Source: Nymphaea colorata
Taxonomy: Eukaryota > Streptophyta > Magnoliopsida > Nymphaeales > Nymphaeaceae
NCBI RefSeq assembly: GCF_008831285.2
Contig: NW_022204702.1
Span: forward strand, 1 to 35,814
Reading direction: 5' to 3'
DNA length: 35,814 bases
The notes beneath the pieces are model-generated. The model saw only the letters and a list, made by a program, of their open reading frames with translations, was not told the origin of the DNA and did not search any database. Below, one piece after another: positions 9,947 to 20,045 of this stretch (within the stretch, counting starts at the first letter, position 1; each line of letters opens with the position of its first letter). Made by a program: the position numbers and the translations under genes.

Positions 9947-11545
9947 TTAGCCTAGGATGGATAACCTTTCCCCAAGATGGTCCCTGAGCTCCTGTGGCAG
10001 ATGGAGTGCTGGACAAAAGTAAATTACCAACTTTTCAAGCTTCGAGAGGCAGGCGATCTGTTCATGGACATGTTGTTTCTACTGCATCATTTTCATTTTG
10101 GTGGGTAGTAATGTCCACCAGAGACTTCAGATTGGGGAAGTATTGAAGCTCTAGGTATCTCAGTTTTGGGAGGCATTGCCAGTGGAGCAATTCACAAAAT
10201 TCGCCTCTCTTAACCTTGGCATAGAAGTCATTGTTGTTTCCCCTAATCCATCTGCTGGCCACCCTTCCCAGTTCAGCAAACCTTCCACCATCAACTCCTC
10301 AAGTAAAGGAACGTTAACAAAAGCCTTCAAGCTATTAGGTCCGTACACCTTCTACGACTTGAGAGGAGGCATGTCATGACGTAATTACTCTAGGCTGTCA
10401 CAAAATTCTACCTCCAATGACTCCAAGGCAGGCATGTCAGCTAGAGTCTTCAGCCTATCACATTTCCGCACCATCAATGACTTGAGAGCAGCCATGTCAT
10501 GTAAATGCTCTATACAATCACAATAACTCACCTCCAATGACTCCAAGGCAGGCATGTTAACAAGAGCCTTTAGGCCATCACATGCCCACACCATCAACGA
10601 CTTGAGAGCAGGCCTGTGATCAGGCAATTGCTCTAGGCTGTCACAAAGTGCCACGTCCAACCACTTGAGAGCAGGCATGTGATGAGGAAATTGCTCTAGG
10701 CTGCAGCATTCCTCCACCTTCAACGGCTCAAAGGCAGGCGTGCTATATATTTCACATAGTGCTGGGCAATTGATGACATTTAGTACTTTCAACGAGGTAA
10801 TGCTTATTAGTTTTTCCCATAAATGGCATCTTTCCAGCTTTAGTGAATGTAGCTTGGTATACTCAGTATTCAAATGCCAAACTGGCATCTTTGCTATATA
10901 ATCACCTATCTCCAAGCACTCCAGCCCAAGTGGAGGTTCCAATGCCTCCAGTGCACCACTCTGTTCGTCATTACTCTGTTCATAAACACCTCCAGTAATT
11001 CCAAAGTAGAATTCCATACTAATTTTGCCATGCTTCTCCTTAAGCAATTGTGCATTTCTTGCACAATCAATAGCTTTTCTTGTCCCCCCCAACCCTTGTA
11101 TTGACAATTCCCCCTGTAGTTTGTTCAAGACTTTTAGTTCCCTAATGTCACAAATCTATGCAAGGTCCGTAAATTGGTAAGCTTCCCCAAGCCTTCCGCT
11201 ATAAATTTCAATTCCCATGTCCAGTTCAGCCCAAGAAACCTCAAGTTGCAGAGTTCACCCATTTCCTTGGGCAACTCTTCAATTTTGCTATAATTTAAAT
11301 CCAATGTTTGCAAGTTACAAAGTCTGCAGATTGAACTGGGCAACCGTCTCACTTTGAATTGCTTAGATCGAGATATTTTACAAGTGAAAGGTATTCAATG
11401 GACTTTAGCAGCTCATCCATTTCGCATCCCCTCAATGAGAACACCCTCAACCACTTGAAATTGGTCAAGTGTTCAATATAAACCTGCAAGTAAGAATTGG
11501 AATCAGCCAACAATGTGAACAAGTGATGAGGATACATTGCCACTT
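9947..11545 (-). pseudogene. LRR half of a CNL (CC-NB-ARC-LRR) receptor, broken
   Basis: This is the leucine-rich-repeat part of a plant intracellular immune receptor that would normally sense pathogen effectors. From 11,540 downwards it reads HLTNFKWLRVFSLRGCEMDE, then LPSSICRLCNLQTLDL and ELPKEMGELCNLRFLGL, typical CNL LRRs. C-terminal LRRs of 20 residues follow, then a tail with HWQCLPKL and CPALHLPQEL; the likely stop is at 9947-9949. It is paralogous to the relic at 31,997-35,530. Damage: a one-base indel near 11,350; near 11,130 a frameshift plus a deletion of roughly 12 codons relative to the paralogue; an in-frame TAA at 10,385 and a TAG about 45 bases further on; frameshifts near 10,195 and 10,060. 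The CC and NB-ARC domains are absent, and their place is taken by a copia element. Confidence 0.85.
10385..10735 (-). repeat. 60-bp LRR-coding repeats with an alternating two-unit pattern
   Basis: Within the LRR relic, units of 60 bp encode 20-residue repeats of two alternating types, PALESLEVxxCDxxxxLxxM and PALKSLMVxxCDxLKxLxxM. On the plus strand this shows as CTCCAAGGCAGGCATGT alternating with CTTGAGAGCAGGCCTGT-like text at 60-bp spacing. The type order implies that two-LRR (120-bp) blocks were duplicated. Confidence 0.75.
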
Positions 11546-12261
11546 TTCTTGCCTAGATTCCCTGCCTCGTGAGGTGTTCTTCCTTGATTTATCACTCCAA
11601 ATCTAATGGGTATAGTTGCCTTTTTGTTTGATTTGTCATGATCTTCATGATTTTCTTCATTCGTTGAGCTGGCATGATGCTCACGATTTCCTTCATCCAG
11701 TGAGCAGCTGTAACGATCTGCAGCTTGTGCGTTAACATGCCCCTTCAATCTCGAGCGTAGACTGTAGCGAAGTCCGAGATTGTGACCCAATGTTGTCAAT
11801 CGATGATGGGGCAATGGCTTTGTAAACATATCAGCAAGCTGATGAGCGGACGAAATAAATTGAGTAACTAACGATCCCAGAGCCACTTTTTGCCGTACAA
11901 AATGAAAATCAAGCTCAATATACTTCATCCGGGAGTGATGGGCCATTTTGATGGTGGATTGCAAAGCAGAAAGATTGTCACATAAAAGCAAGGGAGGTTG
12001 AGAGGGAAACAGTCCAAGATCTCTAAGAATGAACATGATCCAAGTTAGTTCTGCTGCTGTTGTTGCAAGAGCACGATATTCTACTTCACAAGAAGATCGC
12101 ACAACACTTTGTTGTATTTTAGATGCCCAGGAAATACAATTGGGGCCCGAAAAGGTGCAGTAGCCTGTGGTAGAGCGACGAATGGAGAGGCAGCCGGCCC
12201 AATCTGCATTAGAATAATGCTCGAACTGATAATTTGTTGGGCTTAAAGAATTGCATCCCAA
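11545..12261 (-). pseudogene. copia RNase H with unusual C-terminal extension
   Basis: The domain that removes RNA from RNA-DNA hybrids is seen as SNADWAGC, SSCEVEYRALATTAAEL (family usually SSAEAEYRAL), LCDNLSAL and YIELDFHFVR, ending in the conserved DMFTKPLPHHRL. This is the longest undamaged copia frame here. It then continues for about 90 codons of low-similarity, Asn/Glu/His-rich text (positions below about 11,800) and finally reads out of frame into LRR sequence at about 11,545-11,503. The tail is longer than usual for copia pol and may include captured or rearranged DNA. Confidence 0.8.
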
Positions 12262-12337
12262 GAGAGATAGTACCTTGAATATAGCGAAGAATGCGTTTCA
12301 GCAACTAGAAAGGTCGCAGGGAGGGAACGTGCATAAA

Positions 12338-13347
12338 CTATGACACATAATCAACAGCATAAGTGATGTCTGGTCGTGTAAACATAAGATATTGCAGAGT
12401 GCCAACAAGACTACGATACAATGTAGCATTGGGATATGCTTCTTCTTCTGCAGTGTTGTTTCTGGAAACATTAGTAACCATTGGGGTAATAGTTGATCTG
12501 CACGATTGCATCTGAGCGCATTCTACAATTTCCATAGCATAGCATTGCTGGTTGAGGAATAGTCCAGAAGCAGTGCATTGAACTTGAATGCCTAAGAAAT
12601 AATGTAAGTCCTCAAGATCATTCATAGCAAATGTACGTGATACTTCCTTTTGAAAGGATGCAAGAAAAGTTGGACTGCTACCAATGAGAATGATATCATC
12701 CACATATAATAGAAGTATAATTATAGTTGACTATTGCAGTTAAACAAATAATGATGGATCTGCATAGCTGGCTTGAAAATTGTGAGAAAATAAGAATTGA
12801 GCAAACAGATCATACCAAGCTCGAGGGGCATGTTTGAGGCCATATAGCGCACAATTTAAGTTGCAAACAAGGTATGGAAATCGATCATCTTTGAAACATG
12901 GAGGCTGCTCAATGAATACAGTTTAAGTGGCCAGGTATTCATAAGAGCAACAAAGAGAACGATCAGAATAGCCGCTGGTTTAACAACTGGTGAAAAGGTT
13001 TCAAGGAAATCCACACCTTCAACTTGAGTATAACCCTTTGCTACCAGCCTTGCCTTAAGTCTATCAACGTGGCCATCACTATTCAATTTGGTTTTGTAAA
13101 CCCATTGGCTGCCAATAATATGCATGGAGGGATTGCGAGGTACCAAGGTCCATGTGCCATTTGCAATCAATGCTGCCATTTCATCCTCCATAGCTTGCCT
13201 CCAACCAGGATGTTTAACAGCAATGGAAAAATGTCTTGGTTGGGTGGGAGCATGGGTAGTTAATATGTATTTGGGATTGGGTTTAACAATACCATTTTGA
13301 GAATGCATGACCATAGGATGAGATAGTCTAGTAGAGGTATTAGGCAA
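12338..13347 (-). pseudogene. copia reverse transcriptase, broken
   Basis: The N-terminal portion (13,290-12,940) shows WRQAMEDEMAAL, GSQWVYKTKLNSDG, RLKARLVAKGYTQVEGVDF and TFSPVVK, the opening signature of copia reverse transcriptases. The catalytic YVDD box is readable at about 12,694-12,705, just before IILIGSSPTF, followed by DLEDLHYFLGIQV and SLVGTLQYLMFTRPDI. Between the two parts (about 12,940-12,710) the frame is broken, so no complete enzyme could be made. Confidence 0.8.
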
Positions 13348-13536
13348 GGCATTAGATGAGATTGGAGAGGGTGAGCTAGGAGGCGATGACGAGTGAGGAG
13401 CTGGCGACCTAAGCGGTGATGGTGAGCGAAAACTGGTGACTCTGGTGGTGATATAGGTAAGGGAGGCATGACTGGTTGTTGTAGAGAAGAAGCAAGAAAG
13501 GGAGGTTCTGTTTCACAATTGTGAAGTCTCGCAAGA

Positions 13537-14340
13537 TCAGGGGAGTTCACTTCGGTGAGAGCAGGTTGGTAAATTACTATGAAATAGTAAAGTTAGTCCA
13601 AGTTCAGTAACTGACCTGTGTTTCAACTCCACCAACCCATTCTGTTCAGGAGTTTTTGGGCAAGCCTTGAGATATTTGATTCCACATTCTCTTAAATAAG
13701 AGAGAAAAACAGCGCTCTTAAATTCACCACCTTCATCACTTTGAAAATTTTTTACAGATCTTCTGAATTGCGTTGTCACCATCTTATGAAATTCCATAAA
13801 CTTTGTAAAAAATTCAGACTTAGATTTTAAAGGATAGATCCAGGGGTATCGAGAGTGGTGATCAACAAAGACAGCATAATATCAAAATTTTTGACAAGAA
13901 TCAACCGGTGCTGGTCCCCAAAAATCACAATGAATTTTTTCAAAGGGTTCATAATATTCATCATCTAATGGAAGTAAAGGAAAACGTGTTGCTTTTCCCA
14001 ATTGACAACTTTGACAAATAGAAAACATAGACTTTTTTGCTGTCAAATTTATTCTACCCTTGGACGATAAAAAATCAATGATCTTAGCTGATGGATGCCC
14101 GAGGTGACTATGCCAAATTTCAGACGTTGCTGTTATTAAACGATCAGAAAAGAATACTGCCTTCAGTCTGGTCTTGAGCACGTATAAGTCTTCCTCTCTA
14201 GCTCCCTTGGCAATCGTCTGATTAGTTTCCTTGTCCTTAATAAAAAACAAATCAGATGTAAGCTCAAATACATAGGGCATATAAGATGTAAGCTGACTTA
14301 CAGAAATAAGATTTTTCTTTATCGCAGGAACAACCAGCAC
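13537..14340 (-). pseudogene. copia integrase region, broken
   Basis: Integrase inserts the DNA copy into the host genome. The first part carries the zinc-binding H-x(n)-H...C-x2-C domain (HSHLGHPS and CQSCQLGK), then the start of the catalytic core with the first Asp in HCDFWGP. After a frame break and stop near 13,880-13,800 the core resumes with the second Asp in QSDEGGEF and the catalytic Glu in PEQNGLVELKHR. The three acidic residues of the D,D,E triad are therefore recognisable, but split over frames. The C-terminal part is lost in frameshifted text near 13,550. Confidence 0.75.
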
Positions 14341-14376
14341 ATTATCAAGAGGGGAGTTGTATTTCCAAGATCAATA

Positions 14377-15499
14377 TTAGTAGAGCCAATATGAGTTGTA
14401 TTTAATGAGATGTTTCAGTTTACCTGGATCATCTGTAACATGAGAAGTTGTGCCAGTGTCTGGATACCAGTCTGCATTATTAGGATCGTCAACTTGAACA
14501 ATGGAAAAAAATTTTGGAAGATCTTTGGGCTGATACGCCTGATTGAATCTGTGGTAGCATTTGAATGCCGTGTCATTACTCAAGCCGCAAATTTGACGCA
14601 CTGCTTTGACTGAAGATTGAGTGGTATTTCGTCCGGCATTGGCTGGAGTGTTGGTGGGACGAGATTGAGAAGCGGGTGGAAATCCACGTCCTCGCGAGTT
14701 GAAGCAAGAGTTACTATTTTTTCTGTTATAGTGATCACATCCTCTGTAATTGTGAGAGTAAGAGGGTTGAACTTGAACTTGCTGGCTTATGAACGCAGCA
14801 TTAGGATTAAGTTGGAACCCATGGAGGTTTTTCACGTTGTCGTAGCTTTCAAGCAGTGATCACTATAAGAATGGAAGGAGAAAAATTTGTCTTAATTATG
14901 AAAAAAAAAGAATGGAAGGAGAAAAATTTTCACATATATATATAGAGAATGTGGTAGCAACTCTCACATGAACAAACTTTGTCTTGATCCAACAGAGGTT
15001 TTCCAATGGCTGCCAACTCATCACATATGGTTTTGAAACCTGTTATATACTCAGTAACATTTTTATCTTGCTTTTGAAAAGTTTGCAATTTTCTGTTTAA
15101 CAGAAATTCTCAGTCTTTTGATTCTCTAGCAAAGACCATTATAAGAGCATTCCAGACTTCAGCCGAGCTTGGAGTCCAACCACAAGACCTAGCACTTCTT
15201 CTGAGAGTGATCCACCCTCTAAGAAGTCGGTCTGTTTTTTTCTAGGCAAAGAATTCTGGATTTGGGACAGAACCCGCCTCACCATTTTCAACAATTTCAA
15301 TGGTAGAGGTCAGTTTGGAGATTTGTCCATCAATAAAACCCATCATGTCTTGGCCTTAAATCAGCCCAAGCATTTTGGTTTTCCAAAGCAAGTAATTCTT
15401 GTGAGAGAGTTTGATAGAGATAAAATTTGCAACATTAACCGTTGAAGGATATGGATACTTAGCTGCCATGAAGGACGAAGAGGATGCACCGGAAGCCAT
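14377..15499 (-). pseudogene. copia gag and protease region, broken
   Basis: Gag forms the virus-like particle and protease cuts the polyprotein. The likely gag start is the ATG at 15,497-15,499, beginning MASGASSSSFMAAKYP, shortly after the primer-binding site. It is followed by the N-terminal gag motif I-K-L-x-x-x-N-Y-L-L-W, then a stop at 15,356. Middle gag text is interrupted by further stops and by an inserted segment at about 14,866-14,950. A zinc-knuckle-like CGLSNDTAFKCYHRFNQAYQ and the protease site WYPDTGTTSHVTDD (catalytic D-T-G retained) lie between 14,610 and 14,440. Reading frames change between these parts. Confidence 0.75.
14866..14950. repeat. Insert in copia gag holding a 49-bp dispersed sequence
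   Basis: Gag-like coding text is interrupted here by non-coding DNA. AAGAATGGAAGGAGAAAAAT occurs twice (near 14,869 and 14,909), and the second copy belongs to the 49-bp segment repeated in inverted orientation at 20,646-20,694. It may be a piece of an unrecognised small transposon inserted into the retroelement. Confidence 0.55.
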
Positions 15500-15528
15500 G
15501 GAGAAATCCTTAATCCTCACGGAACTAT

Positions 15529-15540
15529 GCTCTGATACCA
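15529..15540 (-). other. Retrotransposon primer-binding site
   Basis: On the minus strand TGGTATCAGAGC, complementary to the 3' end of plant initiator methionine tRNA, the usual primer of Ty1/copia elements. It directly follows a CA dinucleotide at 15,541-15,542, where a 5' LTR should end. Confidence 0.85.
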
Positions 15541-15802
15541 TGAAAGGACCCCCCTTCCGATGCTAGACCACAGCGACGCTATCGGCTGTGATTAAAAAAA
15601 ATGAAAAAAGAAAAAGAAATAAGAAAAGAACGTGGTTCATCGGCCGATCATTAAGGGATATAATATAGACTACTTAAATTAGCGATAAAAAGTGTTTTAA
15701 ACCAATGTGAACCCCTTAATCTGTTTCTAATTACAAATTTAATTTAATGTAAAACATGTTCTAGTTAAAGTTATTTTTAGACAAAATTTGAACTTTGTAC
15801 AA
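15541..15802 (-). other. Presumed 5' LTR remnant
   Basis: By position, the 5' LTR of the copia element must begin at 15,541 and extend to higher coordinates, since the primer-binding site ends at 15,540. The plus strand here starts TGAAAGGACC, consistent with an LTR edge. No second copy exists in the window, so the LTR's outer limit cannot be set. The sequence is AT-rich with an A-rich stretch near 15,594-15,640. Confidence 0.45.
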
Positions 15803-15993
15803 TTAAACTTTTGATGTAATAAGAGCCGTTCATTCTTTATTCGAAGAAAACATTATTAAAATAAAAAATGATCAACTTAATATATATTTCTCATAAAATC
15901 ACTCTTAAGATCATATCTACCAGGTTAGATTGGTAAAAGCATATTTTAATAATGTATTTTAATGGATCTAGCTTTTATTCTTTATCCAAGTGG
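15803..15993 (-). repeat. Diverged repeat, inverted relative to 30,905-31,092
   Basis: The reverse complement of this segment aligns almost end to end with 30,905-31,092, at roughly 75% by eye. Shared runs include ATTATTAAAAT, CAATCTAACCT, ATATGATCTTAA and ATATATTAAGTT. It may be part of the copia LTR, another dispersed repeat, or flanking DNA shared by the two receptor copies. Confidence 0.6.
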
Positions 15994-16038
15994 TCTAAAT
16001 ATTTTGCCAACTTTTATGTAGATTCGCATACATAAGCA

Positions 16039-16332
16039 CACTATTGCTGGAAATAGTGAAAGGTCTTTTGCGGCATTCTTGGGTTGCATACAATATCAAT
16101 GATGACATAAATATGTGCCATTGTAAAGTCTTTAGTGGCACTTTTCATCTGCCATCAAATATAGATGGCATGTGGTGTGTCTCACGATCAGTAGTGGTGT
16201 TTTCTAGTTGTCATAGACTAGTATATTAAATATGTGCCACTAATGCTTTTCAATTGCATTTATTCCTTCAACATACAAAGCTATTAGTTTCAACCTACAG
16301 TGACAAATAAAATAGATTCTTTATGAATAGTA
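16039..16332. other. Non-coding, possible CACTA-like miniature element
   Basis: Starts CACTATTGCTGGAAAT and contains the repeated phrases GTGCCA, AGTGGCA and GATGGCA, followed by GTGTTTTCTAGTTGTC near 16,197-16,212. These resemble CACTA ends and subterminal motifs, but the terminal match is poor. No gene seen. Confidence 0.3.
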
Positions 16333-16480
16333 GGGCTGGAGCCAGGGAGCTGGAAAGGGCCGAGGCCCCCCTTCAAAAAAAATATATATACGCAAATTTA
16401 AATAGAAAAGTATCCTATATAAAAAATTTTAAAAATTTATATTTTTACCCATGTTAAAATTTTGAAACTACAATTCGACC
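16333..16480. mobile_element. Truncated hAT-type MITE
   Basis: The left end, GGGCTGGAGCCAGGGAGCTGG followed by a GGGCCGAGGCCCCCC block and AT-rich text, matches the CAGGGGCGGAGCCAGG family head as read inward from the right end of the 29,601-29,809 element. The phrases GTTAAAATTTTGAAACTA and ATTCGACC are shared with the copies near 29,200 and 29,640. The other terminal repeat is gone. Confidence 0.5.
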
Positions 16481-17635
16481 TCTTTCATCTAGAATTTAAT
16501 GGAGAATAAATACGGTGGCTGTTGTTTATGTGCTAGAAAAAAGTTTGTGGTTCCTATCCACAAGAGAATCGATGGAAAATCTTATAGAATAAGGATGTTA
16601 TTTGATTAAGAATACAAAAGGAGGCCCGTTTCCAAGTTTTCTTTATAAATGAGTGACAATAGCATCTCCCTACAACCAATCCCAGCTTCAAATTTTACAA
16701 AACTGGTACCTTTTTGTTTTGCAACTCATTATAGTTGAACATGAATAAATAGTGAAAAGTAAATTCTTTATCATTATCAACAACTGCAAAGAACTTTTTT
16801 CCTTTTACATTTAGTGCATTACACCTTCTATCACATAGAAAAGAAATCTTATATATGTAAATTTTAGTTAGAAAATCTAACCAACCATAGATACATGAGA
16901 AGAGGAACTTCATAGATTGCTGTAGACTTGAATTGCTGAATTGAACAGGAAACATTTTGTAACTGTTTCATGAATATATCATAAAGATTGGGGTAAGATT
17001 CTTGAAACAATTATTAAAGTGTTTTATCAATTTACCCCGTTTTTAGCATATTCATATAATATTATAAACTTTTTTTGTTACCAAACAACCCTTGAATGTC
17101 TGAATAACTTAAGAAGCCAAACAAAAAACCCTCTGCCAGATGTTCTATGTTAGGTAAAAAGAATCTTGAGTTCTGGCCACTTTGAAAGGAGGCCAAAAAG
17201 CATGAAGACCAGATCGATCGATACAAATACGAACAAGCAAACTTTCAGTTCAGTTTCAAGAAAAAGAAAGAATAATCAACATTTTAAATGTAGCAAAAAT
17301 TCAGTGAAAGCAAATATAAACCATGTCATTCTATAGAACAACAGAGAATCAAAATAATCCTTCAAGCTCGCCAGAATTCAGAATCTTCAATTGCCTATGC
17401 CATTTTCATCATTTACCTTCAAATAAAAAGAAAAAAGCCATCAATGAATTCGGATTAATGGAAAAAGTCAATGGGTATAAAATCACTACTTAAAGAAGGG
17501 AAAAGTAGGTGTGATTCATTCTGCTTAGAAAATAAAATATGGGGAAAAGAAGGTTCCATCGATCAGAGTTGTAGAAGAGGGATTGATTTACTGGGGGAAG
17601 CATCCTGGCAGGTTTTTGGCAGCGTGGAGTATTTG
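16481..17635. other. Intergenic, no gene seen
   Basis: AT-rich. An 86-residue open frame on the minus strand near 16,700-16,950 has no recognisable motif. No RNA gene or repeat identified. Confidence 0.45.
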
Positions 17636-18500
17636 AATCAGGTCGGCCCACTACCCGGCCCAACTATTAACGGGCCGGGCGATACAATAGTGGGATGGCC
17701 CCAGCAGTGGAGGAGGCGGATGAGGGTGCGCAAACTGCATCTGTGGGTGGTCAGGAGGCAGAATCCATTGGCGTTGGGGAGGTTGCAGAAGCTGATGCTG
17801 CTGATGGTGAAGATAATGATGATAGGGAAGAGGAGGAGGAGGGTGTGACTGATGACACTGGAACTGGGGGGAACTCCAAGGTCCCTGAGGTGGTGGAGGA
17901 GGAGGATGCTGCTCCATGGGTCTCATGTGCTTCTGCGTCTGATGATGGAGGCTGCTGCCATCCATTGACTTCTCCCTGCCAAACCTACTGCGATGTGGCA
18001 GTGTCTCTTGTGCCCCAGAAATCTTCAGATATGAATTTGGAATCCCTCTCTCTCGTTTGGCTTATGATGGGGATGGATTGGGCAGAAGGAAAGGAGAACC
18101 ACCGGATGGGGTTTGGGGCTGATCTTACCTACCGCGACGAAGTGTGCCCCCCCCCCCCAAAGCTTGTTAGTTCAATAGTCTGCCATGAGGTGCGTCGGTG
18201 GTGGACCGGAGGTCGACTGTGACAAACCAGCAGTGCGACGATGGTGACAGTGTAGACCATCAGTGCGATGGAAGCGACGGTGGTCAGTGGATCAGACAGG
18301 CACAGATATGTCCCTTTCAAATGAAAAGGGAAAGACTCAAGTCAAGTTATTTCGACCTAATGGCTATCGGGCCTTAACGGGCCCCAACTTCTAACTGGGA
18401 CCCGGCTCGACGAGCGCAAATCGTTACCGGACCCAGGCCCATTCCAGGCCGGGTACCGGGTACCCGCCGGCGACCCGGAGCCCAGGCCTACTTCGATCTA
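17636..18500. mobile_element. GC-rich inverted arms flanking the Pro-rich frame
   Basis: GC-rich text at about 17,640-17,690 (TCGGCCCACTACCCGGCCCA, CGGGCCGGGCGATA) resembles, in inverted orientation, text at about 18,363-18,410 (TATCGGGCCTTAACGGGCC, CCCAACTTCTAACTGGGACC). The right side continues with GGGTACCGGGTACCCG palindromic text to about 18,500. The surroundings are AT-rich. The arrangement suggests a transposon-like unit carrying host sequence, but the arms are imperfect and no target duplication was defined. Confidence 0.35.
17651..18060 (-). pseudogene. Pro/His/Gln-rich open frame, possible captured exon
   Basis: The minus strand is open from 18,061 to the TAG at 17,651 (136 codons). 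It begins with ordinary-looking protein text (ERGIPNSYLKISGAQETLPH, then RSRFGREKSMDGSSLHHQT), followed by a Pro-, His- and Gln-rich stretch with HPPPPPPQGPW and HPHPPPPLLG. A stop precedes it, but CATAAG just upstream could be a splice acceptor, with a GGTAAGAT-like donor about 70 bp further upstream. That would make it an internal or last exon. I do not recognise the protein. The final codons run into a GC-rich repeat arm, so the natural C terminus may be lost. It could also be chance low complexity. Confidence 0.35.
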
Positions 18501-18727
18501 GAAGAAGTCGAGTAAACCCAGGTTCATGGGTCAGTGACTCGAGTCTCATGGGGCAAACTCATATAATTTAAAGTTTTAGATTATCTCTGTAATGTGACAG
18601 GCGTGACAGCAACCTAGACCAGTGATAGCCGACTTTACATAATGTAGAAGGAGGAAATGAAATCGTGCACATGGCTTTGGATCTGAAGCAAAGGAAGGCC
18701 AAAGTTGCTGGCAGAAAAAGGATGGTA

Positions 18728-20045
18728 AAGGAGCTTTATAATGTGAAAATTTTTTCCTATTCACTGGCAATGTTCCAACACCAGAAACAATGCTTTCTTT
18801 AATGGCTTTTGTCACTCGTGGAAGGTGGTCATGGCTCTTCAATGGCATCCCGTGGCCGTCAAAATTCCCAAACAACTGTCGCAGTTGCCATCCAAATGCC
18901 AAAAACACTGTTTCCTAATGGCATTCTCCTTCCTGTGGCAAAGAGAACTAGTTCTTCAATGATGGATCATAGCGATATCAATATATCTGATTTGGATCGG
19001 ATATCCAACTAAATTGGTTCGAAAAAATTGGATATGGAAAAAAATTTAATATCCGACTAAGAAATCAGATCGAATTCAGATTTTAGAAATGACATCTGAT
19101 AAAATTCGGACTCGGATTTGGATGTATATAAATATCTGATTGGAGTCGGAAAATGATTTAGATTACGGTGAAGGAGCTTTATAATGTGAAATTTTTTTCC
19201 TATTCACTGGCGATGTTCCAACACCAGAAACAATGCTTTCTTTAATGGCTTTTGTCACTCATGGAAGGTGGTCGTGGCTCTTCAACCGCATCCAGTGGCT
19301 GTTAAAATTCCCAAACAACTGTTGCAGTTGCCATCCAAATGCCAAAAACACTTTCCCAGTGAAATTCTCCTTCATGTGGCGAAGAGAAATAGTTCTTCAA
19401 TGATGGATCATAGCGATATCAATATATCTGATTTGGATCGGATATCGGACTAAATTGGTTCGAAAAAATTGGATATGGAAAAAAATTTAATATCCGACTA
19501 AGAAATCAAATCGGATTCGGATTTTAGAAATCACATCTGATCAAATTCGGATTCGGATTTGGATGCATATAAAGATCTGATTGGATTTGGAAAATGATTT
19601 AGATTACGGAGAAGGAGCTTTATAATATGAAAATTTTTTCCTATTCACTGGCGATGTTCGAACACCAGAAACAATGATTTCTTTAATGGCTTTTGTCACT
19701 CGTGGAAGGTGGTCGTGGCTCTTCAACGACATCCAGTGGCTGTCAAAATTCCCAAACAACTGTCGCAGTTGCCATCCAAATGCCAAAAACACTGTTTCCC
19801 AGTGGCATTCTCCTTCCTGTGGCAAAGAGAAATAGTTCTTCAATGGTGGATCATAGCGATATCAATATATCTGTTTTGGATCGGATATCCAACTAAATTG
19901 GTTCGAAAAAATTGGATATGAAAAAAAATTAATATTCGACTAAGAAATCAGATCGAATTTGGATTTAAGAAATGACTTCTGATAAAATTCGTATTCGGAT
20001 TTGGATGTACATAAATATCTGATTGGATTCAGAAAACGATTTAGG
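18728..20045. repeat. Three tandem units of about 442 bp
   Basis: AAGGAGCTTTATAATRTGAA begins units at 18,728, 19,171 and 19,612 (periods 443 and 441). Each unit has about 240 bp of unknown sequence (AACACCAGAAACAATG, CCAAACAACTGT, GCCATCCAAATGCCAAAAAC) and about 200 bp of GGATGTCA-family MITE text (GATATCAATATATCTG to GAAAATGATTTA). The last unit continues into the rest of the MITE. The minus strand of the unknown part keeps an open frame (FLAFGWQLRQLFGNF..., KSHDHLPRVTKAIKE) in units 1 and 3. The homologous text probably starts before the array, near 18,576, in unit 1's open frame. Confidence 0.9.

Larger units (their letters stand above)
11545..15541 (-). mobile_element. Degenerate Ty1/copia retrotransposon
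   Basis: Gag, protease, integrase, reverse transcriptase and RNase H follow one another on the minus strand, the gene order of Ty1/copia (integrase before reverse transcriptase). A primer-binding site lies at the 5' end. Text such as DWAGC...RRSTTGY and LVAKGYTQVEGVDF is typical of plant copia, and overall wording suggests the Ale/Retrofit group, though this is a judgement from memory. Many stops and frameshifts rule out activity. No second LTR is visible: the pol end at about 11,545 runs directly into LRR-coding sequence. Either the 3' LTR was deleted, or a rearrangement joined the truncated element to the receptor fragment. Confidence 0.85.

Noticed and set aside
10874-11104. Plus-strand open frame inside the LRR relic
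   Set aside because: Shadow of the minus-strand receptor coding sequence.
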